From Corythucha ciliata (Eukaryota > Arthropoda > Insecta > Hemiptera > Tingidae), in the NCBI GenBank assembly GCA_038030265.1, contig CM075938.1:55979189-56043188 (forward strand): 64,000 nt of DNA. The letters run 5' to 3'. A model generated the notes under the pieces. It saw nothing but the letters and a program-made list of their open reading frames with translations, searched no databases and had not been told where the DNA came from. Within the stretch, counting starts at the first letter, position 1. Each line of letters starts with the position of its first letter. The position numbers were made by a program, and so were the translations under genes. Shown here piece after piece: positions 9,001 through 21,000 of this stretch.

Positions 9001-12000
9001 CCAACTCACGGATTCTCGGGGCTGGGACTGAAATTGAGAAAAAGCGCTGCGATTCACGGCGTGAAATAGAGAAAAACGCGAATTTGCGTCTAAAAGTGGA
9101 GGAAAACTTTAATTCACAACTAAGGTACAAAACATTTCAATTTTGCAGATAAAATCGAGAAAAAGTGCTATAATTTCCAGCTAAAATTAAAAAATGTGCC
9201 CATTCACTGCTAAATTGGGGGTAAAAAGGCTAATTCACAGCTCAAGTTGAGAATACCCCAACTTGCACATTCTTGGGGAACTTTGGGAATAAAATTGAGA
9301 AAAAGCGCTAATTCAAGCGGCTAAAACTGTGAAAAAGCGCTAATTCGAGGGTAATAAATAGAGAAAAACACGAATGGTTTTTTTTTTTGTAATGGAGAAA
9401 AGCGCGAATTTACGGCTTAAATTTAGAAAAATTGCTAATTTGCGGATAAAATTGGGAAAGAGCACTTAAACGCTACCTAATTTGCGGATTCTTAAGGCAA
9501 CTTCACGGTAAGAGCTTGTAAAAAGCGCCGATTCGCAGCTAAAAATGAGAAAATGAGCTAATTCGCGGAAAAAATTGAGAAAACGCACTTTAGAGGCAAT
9601 TTCGTGGCTAAAATTGAGGAAAATATGTACTTCAAAGCTGCAAAAAAGTATATTTACGGTTTAATTAGAGTAAAGGGCCTCCTAGAGATTTCCGCCCCGG
9701 GCCCCGGACAAGTGTTGTTCCGCCACTGGGTAGCGGTGATCGCATAACAAAACAGCGGGTTTGATGCCCCCAGGGTAGAGATGCCCGGTGCGCACCGCAC
9801 ACGCCGCACGCCCCTTGCTACGCCTGTGCTTCATATTGCTTAAATTTGGGCTAAAACCCTCTCCGGGGAGGGTGGCCGATAGGTGGATCGCCCTCCTTTG
9901 CCAGATGGCAGGGGTAAAGTGTAGAAGAAGAATCAATAATATACCTAACAAAAAGTCTGCAGAAAAGTGAAAAATGGGGGGGGGGGCGAATGTTCTAGGC
10001 ATTGCTATTTTTCATCTTCTCGCAAATGATCCAGGGTTTTCGATCTGAGTGACGGTCGCTTGGTCCTCGAATAAGAAGCGAAAAGGTTAGAACAAGAACT
10101 TTGGGTGCAGTATTCGGGATAGAAGATTGGCATTGAAGCCTGGGGGGGGGGCGGCCGCCCACCCTGCCCCCCCGGTTCCGCCGCCACTGTGATGATGCGG
10201 ATACAGATTTCCGCCGTGGAAGAAACATCGTTAGAGCAGGTGGTGGAGCAGGCCAGGAGGGGGATAGTTCCCTTGAATTTGGAGCTGATGGGAGCGGTAC
10301 CTCGCACGTGACGAGCTGATCGATGTGACGTTTAAGGATGTATCCATCGTCAAGCTTCACTGAATAATGGAGCTTCCCCATTTTCTCGGTGATGGTGCCA
10401 AATTTCCATTTATTTGAGCCAGTGTAGTTTCGTGATGCGACGCGGTCTCCCACGCGTAGATTGCGAGACGGGGGGAAAGAGAGAGAGGCGCCGTCAGAGG
10501 ACGGAGCGGGGCGAAGTAAATCGAGCGGCGTGCGGAGTCGACGCTGGAACAGGAGCTCAGCAGGGGATTTTCCTTGAGCATTTGGAGTCGATCGCCATTG
10601 AAGAGGATGTTGTGCAATCTTTCATGGAGTGTGCCGGAAGCGGAGGAGAGCGCGGATAGTTTTTCTTTAAGGGTGCGGACCGATCGTTCGGCTTGACCGT
10701 TTTTTTTTCGGGGGCGCCGGGCTTGAACCCGGCAGGCGCCTAAGCCTCCCTTGTGCTCCTACGCCATACCCAGATCTAACTGTGCACTTCACACCCGCAC
10801 TACGCGGGCGTTTCGGTCGGTGCGCGGTTTGTTGAACGCACATCGCCGGGAACGCCCACACGAAGCCGGGTGTGCCGTGTCACAGCTCGCCGCAGCCTAA
10901 TAGTGTAATGGGCAATGGCTGGATTCGAACCCAGGCCCGCTGGGTTGCGAAGCGAGCATTGTATCCATTACACCATCGAGGCGCGCCGACTTGACCGTTG
11001 GTGGACGGTTTGTACGGAGCGATGAGCTTCTGCCGAATTCCGAACTTTGAGCAAAATGAACGGAATCGGTCGGACGTAAAGAGAGATGCATTTGTCACTT
11101 ACAATAGAGTGAGGGAGCCCAAATCGAGAAAAAAATGGCGCGAAGGTGTGCGATTGTAGAATCAGAGGACGGAGCTGTGGCCGACATGAAAACCTCTGGC
11201 CATTTAGAGTAGGCGTCAATGACAACAAAAAAATAACGGCCGTCTTTGGGGCCGGCGTAATCGATGTGGAGCCGTTGCCAAGGACCGGAGGGAGGTTCCC
11301 ATGAGTGCAATGGAGCTTTAGACGGAGTAGCACGAATTTCCACGCATGCGCGGCAGCTTTTAGCGACGGCCTCAATATCGCGGTCGATACCAGGCCAGTA
11401 GACATGTTGGCGGGCGAGCAATTTCATCTTAACAATTCCCGAATGACAAGAATGGAGTTCGTCGAGAACCTTGGAGCGGAGGGGAGGGGGTATGTATACC
11501 CGATTCCCTCGAAAGATGATGCCTTGATCCGTTGAAAATTCGGGATCCTTGAAGTTTTTCTATTGAAGTTCCCGGAGCAGGTGAGCAGTTTCAGGACAAG
11601 TGCGGGTGGAATGAGCAAACTGTGTGATAATTGAGCATCTCGGACGAAATCTCATGGATATGAGCAATATTGAGTACGGAGTCTTCATCTGGTTTGTTGT
11701 TGGATTTTGTAATCGAAACCGCTTAAAAAGGTACCGTAGCGGATGAGACGGGAGGCGGACATGACAGGAAGTTTGGTTTGAGGAGCAAAAATGTGGACCA
11801 AGGGCTTATTATCGCAAAGTAATGTGAATTGTCTGCCATATAAGTAGTTGTATAGCTTTTTGATGGCCCAGTAGATAGCCGTAACTTCCCGATCCAATTG
11901 AGAGTAGTTCATTTCCGTTTTTGTACGAGCAGTGAGATGAAAGCTACGGGTCGCTCACAGCCGTTGACGATGTGCGATAGAACTCCCGATATGTCAGTCG

Positions 12001-15000
12001 GACTGGCGTCCGTGGCGAGCGTAATAGGTAGAGAGGGGTCGAACGGTGCAAGTGTGCGGGGGCTAGCGATTTCAGACTTTAGTTTCTTGAATGCCTGTTC
12101 ACATTTGTGGTCCCATAGAAATTTTGAGTTCTTTTCTAATAATTTCCGTAATGGTGTAGTGGTTGTCGCGACATCTGGGAGGAATTTTGCGTAGTACATG
12201 ACTAACCCAAGGAAGGAGCGGATGTCATCGCTGGTTTGTGGGCGAGGAGCTTTTTGGATGGCGTCTATCTGAGGTCTTTTTCAGCCCATCGGCCGTGATA
12301 CGATGGCCTAGATATTGTACTTCTTGTTCGAAGAAAAAACATTTGTCTTTGTTGAGGTGTAAGTCGAGTTCTGCGAGCTTGTCGAGACACTTAAATAAGC
12401 GCTCCTTGCACTGTTGAATTGTTGGACCTTGAATGATGATGTCGTCGAAATATACAGCAAGGCCTGGAATGCCTTGAAATGCCTGGTCCATGATTTTTTG
12501 AAATTCATTTGGAGCTGTTTTGATGCCGAAAGCTAATTTGTTCATTTTGTATTTGCCTCGGTGTGTGGTGATGGCCATGATTTTGGAGCTGTCGGAGTCC
12601 ATTTTGACGTTTAAATATGCTTTGTGTATGTCGAGCTTGCAGAAGTAACGGCCACCCTGGAGCTTATGAAATAGGTCTTCGATGAGCGGAATGGGGTATC
12701 TAACGTCTTGAAGAGCAGGATTGACTGTTTTTTTGTAATCGACGCAGAGCCTGACGGATTTGTCTGGTTTCGGAACGAGAACGAGGGGGCTTCCCCAGTC
12801 GCTGTGATCCGTTTTCTGTATTACGTCTTGAGCTTCGAGAGAGTCCAGTTCTTCGTTTACTTTGTCAAGAAGAGCATATGGTACCGGGCGAGCCTTGATA
12901 TAAACTGGTTTAGTGTTCGGGAGCAAGCGTAAAGAGCAGGAAATGCCGGGAATGGAGCCGATTTTCTTTTCAAATAGTGGAGCATAACGCGTGAATATGT
13001 CGTTCTTTAACTTGGTCAGTGATTCGTTTTGTAGATGATTAATGCTTTGAATAGTGAGCCCAATGGAGCGCATCCAGCTTCTGCCCGGAATAGTCGCAGA
13101 AGGTGAGTCAACAATTTAGAGCAAGAGCTTTCCGGAATAATTGCGGAAGGAAACTGGTATACGCTTAAAAATTTCGCCAGTGTAAGTTTTGAAGGATAAT
13201 GTGAGCTGTTGGAGCGGGATGTTTATTTGAAGCTTTTCTTTTTTCTTCTTCTTTTAATATTGTTAGTAGAATAAGAGCGAATGGAACGGACTCGCTGAGA
13301 GAATAAGAGCTAGAAGTGGGCCGGCGGCACGGCTTTGTTTATTTTCGTGTGAGCTGTGAGCGGAGAGTAGGTAGATCCTTCAGTCCTTCGCGGATCCCAT
13401 CCTCGTCGCCAATTTTGTTGTGTTTGGGTGGCGAAGGAGAAGAAGTGAAAATAATAATAATAACACTTTGTTTTTGAGCAAAGAATTCGAAAACTGTATT
13501 TTAAAATAGGAGGCCGGAATCGTACTGAAGGACGGTGAGCAGGAGGCATTAGGAGGCGCTTGCGCCGGGGAATTCCTTATGCGTTGAGGAGTAAGGGAGA
13601 ATGCTTATTTTACAGAAATGAATAATTAAAAAATGAATAAGAACATAACACACTGACAGACCTAGTCAAAGAGTGGAGGAGGGAGGCAATGATTAACAGC
13701 CCCCTCCGCTATTTCGATTCATTATTAAGAATGGAGTAATTGATTCTTGGGTACACACATGACACGGAGCCCCTCCTCCCTGGACAGTATAATTGGACGA
13801 AACCCGCATCTCTCGAAGGGACTTGAGTCCCCATTATATCACCACGAATGCCTCCAAGCTCCCATTATATGACACGCTCCTTTTATGGCACAAACGCTCC
13901 AATGACACGAATGCTCCCACCATGAGGCATTTCCCCCAAGGAATTCATAACTCGAGGAGAAAGAAAACCGCCATTTTCACTCTGGAAACCGCTTACTCCG
14001 CGGCAAAAAAATGTAGTCTGACCTTAGGCTCGTTTCACACATACTCGGTTTCACGCAAAGAAGAAGAAGAGATTTGTGAATTTTAAGATTACGAAAATAC
14101 CATCCAAACAAAAGTTGTCTGTCTCTCAAAATAATGTGAGGGAGAGAAGAGTACACCAAAGGTCGCGACATTTGTTTAAACATTTTCGCGGGTCTGGAAA
14201 ACTGCAAACTCAATTTCTCGGATTTCGCGCTCTAAAAAAAACAATTGCGCGGGGTTTTCTCGCCACAAAAAAAAAAAAAAAAAATGTAATGACCCTACGT
14301 CCATGATTGTTAACCCATGGCACATGTTTCCTTCTTCCAATATGAAGTGTATTGGGACAAAACAGTCCTCTAGCCCCCCAAACAGAGATGGGACCGATTA
14401 GGTTGTAAAGTAAGCAACGAGGATAAAAGCCAGCATCTCTTATTAAGAAAAATATTTAATTTCCCGTCTTCCTTTCCCTTTTCGAAGACTCGAACAAAGA
14501 GGAATGAAGAGAACCCCCCCCCCCCAACCACCAACAATAGGAAAATCAAGTGTTTCCATAAATCCCTGCGCCGATTTCCCACCTTAGGAATAAGAAAAAT
14601 AACTGGTGGGAGAAATATTTTAAATTCCCCGGAAAAGCCCTTCTCGTGGCTTTTTGACGGGCTCTTGAACATCTAAGAAGGCTTGTGACGAAATTTTGAC
14701 TTTTGGTATTCAGTCCCGGCAATTGGCAAATTCTCCCCTGAGCACTCATCGAAAATTAAGGTCGGTACAATTTACTTTTTAAATAATCACCCACGGGATT
14801 GAAAAGTAGCAATCGATTAATAATAAATTTTTCTCCGATTAATAAAAATCCTCTCTTCTCAAAATAAATAAATAATTTTGAACTTGATTTAAATAAAAGA
14901 AATAATCAATATAATTTTATCCTCGGTGTCTTGTTAAAGTTTCTTCCACTTTTCAAGCACCATAAAATAACATCAATTATTCTAGTCGTAATCGTACGAA

Positions 15001-18000
15001 ATAACGAGTCTTTATAAACTATTCATTTTTTGATCTAAAATACCAACGAAACCCTCTCGAATTGCCAAGCGAGTTAAACGTTTCCCTTTCAAGTAGTAGA
15101 TCTTTAAAAATTGTAAAAATATAAAAATTAACCAAACCTTTCCCAATTATTTCAATTATTGTCCACGAATCCTTTCGAACAAAATACCACCAGGGCCCTA
15201 TTGCACAATGTTTTATTAGCTAATATTACAGCTGTTTTATAAGCTAATATTAGCTATATTATTAGCTAATAAAACATTGTGCAATAGGGCCCAGCCTTTT
15301 AAAACAATAATAAAAACGTCTGCTAATGATTATAGCACAGTGCTTCCTCGCTTTTCACCCCCTCCCCCTTGTACGAATTTGATGAAATTAATAGGGGACC
15401 CTCTGCTAGCCAACACATATATTCCCTGAAAATTTCATCAAATTCGGATAAAAACTATGGAAGATATGCTTGTTACAAGGATTTGCGGACAGACAGACAG
15501 ACAGACACGAAACGTGAAATGCAAGTGGAAATTTCGATTTTAAAGAAGAAAAAAAAAATATTTCCTAAAAGTGAAAACAATGCTTCCGTAACTTGGAAGC
15601 AAAATTAAATTAAAATTGATCTAACATACTTTCTTTTTCCACCCTAGACAAGTGATGGGAGCGCCTATTTTCCCGAAAAATTAGTTGGTTAAAAATCAAG
15701 ACTCATTGTTTCGTTAATTGAATTTGCATGTGCATGCCTTTCGTAATTTAAGTCGTATTTTTTTTGTCACATTATTCCTGAATTCATACTTATAAAAACA
15801 TTTAATCACTGAAACAATGGCCCTTCCCGCACTTGACAAACTCATTGAGAGACAAACTTTCCTGCGAAAAGAACTAATTTCCACGATACATAACAAATCG
15901 TATAGTGCTTCCTGGATCAACAGTGATCTAAAAGATGACCTTTTTGCGTCCGCCCTATTATTAGGTACCCTCCAAATTCCCACTCCCGACCAACTCCGGG
16001 AACAATTAAAAACTTATTTTTCGTCCTTTGACGTCGCAGAGGCACTAACTGCTCTCGATGATAATATGATCAAACTTCGCCCACTCTTTGAACGCAGTGC
16101 TCAAGCCCCCAGCCAAAATGCCATAGCCAAACCCACTCCCGAAAACCCGGCCTCTCCGCCCAACTTACCCCCGCCCCAGCCACCGCCAGTGCCCAAGCCA
16201 AACAAAAAAAATCCGAAAATTGATGTCCCCTCCTTTTCGGGTGAACCCACCGAAAATATTGAAAGTTTCATTGACCGCTATGAAACGGTAGCGTCAATTT
16301 ACTCCTGGGATGAAAATGATAAATTAATGTACATCCCATTTTCTCTGTCCGGCCCAGCGCGTCTGTGTTACGACGCCTTAAAAAGTCAAAATTCCCCCGT
16401 CCTCCAGTCCTGGCCTGCCCTCAAAAGCCACTTCCTTCAAAATTATACTCCCCGACACGAAAAACGCGCACTCCAGATAAAATTGCTCCAAATGACCCAA
16501 CGCCCCGACCAAAACGCTTTTGACTTCGTCAATGAAGTCAAATGCATTGCGTACAAAATAAATTCCAACGCCTCAGATGAGGACATAATTTCATATATTT
16601 TGCCCGGCGTTTTACCCCACCTGCTCGACAAAATGAGCATGGCAAGCTCCAAGTCCCTCCCAATTTTTGTAAACGCCCTCCTCGATGTAGAGGCCACCCT
16701 CCGAATAAAACCCCCCTCAACCCCCCACTCATGTGCCTTATCGGACCAAATTGCCAAACTAACCTGCCAGGTAAATGCCATGGCAATGCAAAATAACTTA
16801 CCCCCATCACATCGGGAAGATAACCCCTTTTCCAACAAAATACCCCAACCCCACGAAAAACCTAAAAATAAAAAAATGCACCCCCTGCCACTTATGTTTA
16901 ACCCCGCCCCACTGGTCCGAAGCCCTACCCCGCAAAAATGCCAAATTTGTCAAAAATATGGCCACACAGCTATAAGTTGTTGGCACAGACAAAATCATTC
17001 AAAAAACTAGCTACCGGAGCTCGGTCATCCCTTCCCTCGCGACACGGCCAGAGCTCCGTACCCAAAAACACGATGACGAAAATTACGAAGAAAGATGGCC
17101 CCCCTAGACAGACTAGAACTCCTAAATATCGTTCTTCCCCATCACAAAAACACCCACAACTACATCTGAACCGCCCTATAAGTAAACTTGAAAATTTAAA
17201 AACTGAACCCATCATAAATTCCACAGACCAATTATTCTTCCTGAAAATTAATGTTGCCAACAACGAATACCTTGCTCTTGTAGATACGGGAGCATCTTTA
17301 TCGTGTATTTCCCCAAAAATCATAAGTGAAGAAAACACCCAAAATGTCCAGAAAATTAAGCCCACTATCAGCCAAGTCACTATGGCAAATAATCAACCTA
17401 TTGAAGTGAAACGAGCTTTCTCCCTTAAATTTTCTATCCAACGCGCTCATTTCACTTTTCCATTTCATGAAATTAAAAATTTGTCCCACGACATCATTCT
17501 TAGAACTGATTTTTTCAACCATGTCCAGGATAAAATCAATATCCCGTCACGTTCAATCGCCCTGAAAATTTCACCTTTCCAATTTCAAGATTTCGTGTTG
17601 CAAACATTCCCATTAGAAAACACCGTTAGGAAAAACTCCAACGGAAAAATTCTTTCGTCCCTAGACAATAAAGAATTCAAGTTTCTTCAGTCGAGTCAAT
17701 GTCATCAACCCAAGAGTGCACGCGTTGTGAAAAACATCATTACAAAACCCCCTCAGTGCCTAGCATCATCTTGTATACATAAATTACTCGCAGAAATCAA
17801 ACGCCGTTCAGCAAAGACAAAACGACCAAACAATAAAAAGAAAAACACCTTCTCCGTTACAACAATTGACTCAAGAAACTCCACGGACAATATCTCTGCA
17901 ACTGTTGAACGTTTCCCACCCTAGACAGAAGCGAGCAGTTCTCGCACTTTTTACCCAGTTTCCCGTTTCTTGTTTTTAAATACAAATACATAATATTCGA

Positions 18001-21000
18001 TACGCGTTCCTATTTCTAAAAGATATAACAAGTGGCTACGAGGATAATAAGAAACGGAACTTAACATTTTCTAAAGTTGAGGACAAGTGCGTGAAAGAAT
18101 AAGAAAAAAAAAAAAACTCCGCGTCCGTGGCAACCGCTTTTCACCCCGACACTACGATGACGGATTCTCATTCATTTGATTTTTTTTTTTTTTTTTTTTC
18201 CTTTCTTCGATAACAAGGTAAAGACTTTTCCTTTTATTAACTACCTCTAGTACCAGTACCGAATCGTTAATTACACCATGGATGCCGAACAATTTGCCGC
18301 ATTCATGTCTTCGTTTACTTCAAACCAGAAAAGGCTTCTTGAAGCGATTCGCTCTTCAGGCAGCTCAGGCCGTTCTCCCTCTTCTACACCGACACCCGCC
18401 GCTATTCTGATTCCTCCATTCGAAAATTTCACGCCTTCAAAAGAAAATTGTCCAATGTACGTTCAACGGTTTGAGAATGGGGAACTTGCATGAATCTCAG
18501 ACTGGGGAGAAAAGCATACCGGTGATTTGACCAGTGAACTGAAGGATAACAACGGAAGTTGCAACCCGATTGGTGCGTTTTAAGATTTTTAAAAAAGGTT
18601 CAAAGTTCTTCAGAAGGGAATGGATGGTGCGAGGAGAAATGACGTAAATACTTACTTGTGAAGCATTTGAGGGAACTCTAAAATTGTTTGTTTACAAATA
18701 ACATGAAAAATTTATTCCCAGTAAACGCATCTAACCCCCTCTTCCCCGCATCATCAATTTCAATAAGTAAGTTTTTACGTAATCGAACCCCCACTCAAAA
18801 TTTTTAAAAATTCACTAAAAAAGCATCCTTGACTGATTTTGAAGTTTAATGTGAGCAATAGACTTGTGGAAGAGCCCTCTTTAAGCAACACCAACTTTTG
18901 AAAAATGTGCAAGTTCCCCATTACCTAACAATGAAAGGAGTTTTTGCCGATAAGGATCTGTGTAAGCAGATGCTCCTCAACTCCATCGGCTCACATCACT
19001 ATCAATTACTTTTTTTTTTGAGTGCTCCCAAGAAATCCACTGATTTGACCTACGATGAGCTGATTAAGCTTCTTCAAGAGCATCTGTGCCCAAAGAAAAA
19101 TGTTTTAGTTGCTCAACACAAATTCCTGTCCCTATATCAAGAGGCAAACCACTCGATCGCTGATTTTGTCGCCCTACTTCGACGTGACATTAATGACTGT
19201 GAATTTGTATGTCTGTGTGAACGAAGCATTGCCGATATTCTTCTACGTGCTCAGTTTATCCGTGGAATACGGGATAATTCGATCCGTGAACATCTCCTTC
19301 AATCAGAAAATAAATCTTTCGATGAAATAGTTCAAAAAGCTTTATCCCTGGAAGCCTCCAAAGTCGATAGTAGGCTACTCAGTTCAAAACAAGCAAATAT
19401 TAGCTGTAGCACCGCTAATACTGAGGACGTAAATAAAGTAAAATTTCAGAAACCCCGAAATTCTCATAGGCCACGTCCCCGTTCAAAATCCAGAGTCGAC
19501 TATCAACGCTTGGGGATCGATAAAATGTGTGTCCGCTGTGGCCGAGACAATCATAAAACTGTTGAATGCCGCACTGACCCACAGTCATTGTAGTGTAAGA
19601 GCTGCACAAAGAAGGGCCATGTCGCCAAAGTGTGCCTCACAACACTACTTGCTTCTAACAAAACTCGTAATCCTTCAAGTTCTGAACAATTTTTTTCCAG
19701 ACGGAGTCAACCTACTAACTCAGTTGAAACTGAATATTCGAGTCTTAATCAAATAGTTGATATTTTCGGTCACAAAGACTCGAGTAAAGACGCTGAGAAA
19801 TACTTCGTAACAGTTGAAATCGAAGGACAGCCCCAGAAATTCGAAGTTGATTCCGGAGCTGGTTACACTCTTCTTCCGCGTTCACAATTCAAACGCTTTC
19901 AGTTCAACAAACAACTAAAAAAATCAGATGTGGCCTTCCGATCCTACAGAAATAATATTTTCGTCCCAGATGGAAAACTTGATGTACAGGCAGGCGCGGA
20001 TCCAGAGTCGGCTTAAGGAGGGGGCCATGACCCCGTGAAACGCCGTAACTGATTGGCTAAAATATTCCTGGTCCCTAATTAAGTAAACTTAACCTATGGG
20101 GGGAGGGGGGGGGAAGGCACGACCGCTCATGTCCCGCCGCTGGAACTTCTGAGTTTTGGACTCGGCGAACTCAATAATCTGCGCGTTCAACCTCGCTCCC
20201 GCCTTATCTTTTGACCTCTTTGCGACACGTTTTCTGGGGGGCAGTTGGGCATTGTCCAAGGGACTCATAAACCACGTCCGGTTCAAATAGAAACACATTA
20301 AAAACACAAACATTCAGCATAAACACCATCCCTGGGCAAAAATGATCACATTTTTTTTAATGGGCCAAACCGCGAATTTAGAAGTTTCTCGACACAGGGA
20401 GTCCGAAAATCGAGACGAATTTACAATCAGTTGGGCGGTTGAAGTGGTTCTCACTGTAATACCACCATTTTTGACCACTTATTGCTCACGTTTGCATAAG
20501 GTTGTGTACAGTACGTTGAACATGCTATCCGCACATCAACAGCTGCCTGAATTACAGTAGAGTTCCAAGCCTCGCTACACGGTAAAGCTTCAACCTTGGT
20601 AGGCGGGAATCCAGGGAGGGGCTCAGAGGGCTTGAGCCTCCTCCTTCAGTTCAGTGGGTAAGGGCGAGACGGTTGTATTCGGTGGGGGGGGGGGAGAATG
20701 GATCATTGATTGAGTCAATTAATATTTTATGGCGCGAATAGCCTCTTATTTGGCAAATGCATCAGTATAGCCATTTTAATGGCGTGGAGGCTCAGTATTT
20801 GGTCATTTATTAAGCACGAAATGGTAAGTTTCGCCATTTTCAGGGCACGAATTTGTCGGTTTAGCAAATTTTAGGGCATAATTAGTCAATCAAGCAATTT
20901 ACAGCACAAGTTCAAGCATGAATCGTAAGTTCAACCATTTACAGCCGCATATTTCAACCAATTTTTGAGCGTGTTAGCTCCGGTTTGGCAATTTTTACCG

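Larger units (their letters stand above)
6696..13650 (-). mobile_element. Ty3/gypsy LTR retrotransposon, minus strand, with nested insertions
   Basis: LTRs of about 223 bp (6,696-6,918) and 235 bp (13,416-13,650) share nearly the whole sequence and run TGTTATGTTC to CACAACA on the minus strand. The primer-binding site lies just inside the right LTR and a purine stretch just inside the left one, so the element reads right to left. Pol (RT, RNase H, integrase) runs from 13,073 to 7,076. Gag and protease are absent. A hAT-like element (7,234-10,189) and a SINE (10,702-10,989) were inserted into the integrase region later. No clear target-site duplication flanks the LTRs. Confidence 0.85.

Noticed and set aside
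8110..9660. Regular repeats of about 30 bp that might suggest a CRISPR array
   Set aside because: The units are contiguous, diverged and have no unique spacers of constant length. There is no cas gene, and the setting is a eukaryotic transposon.
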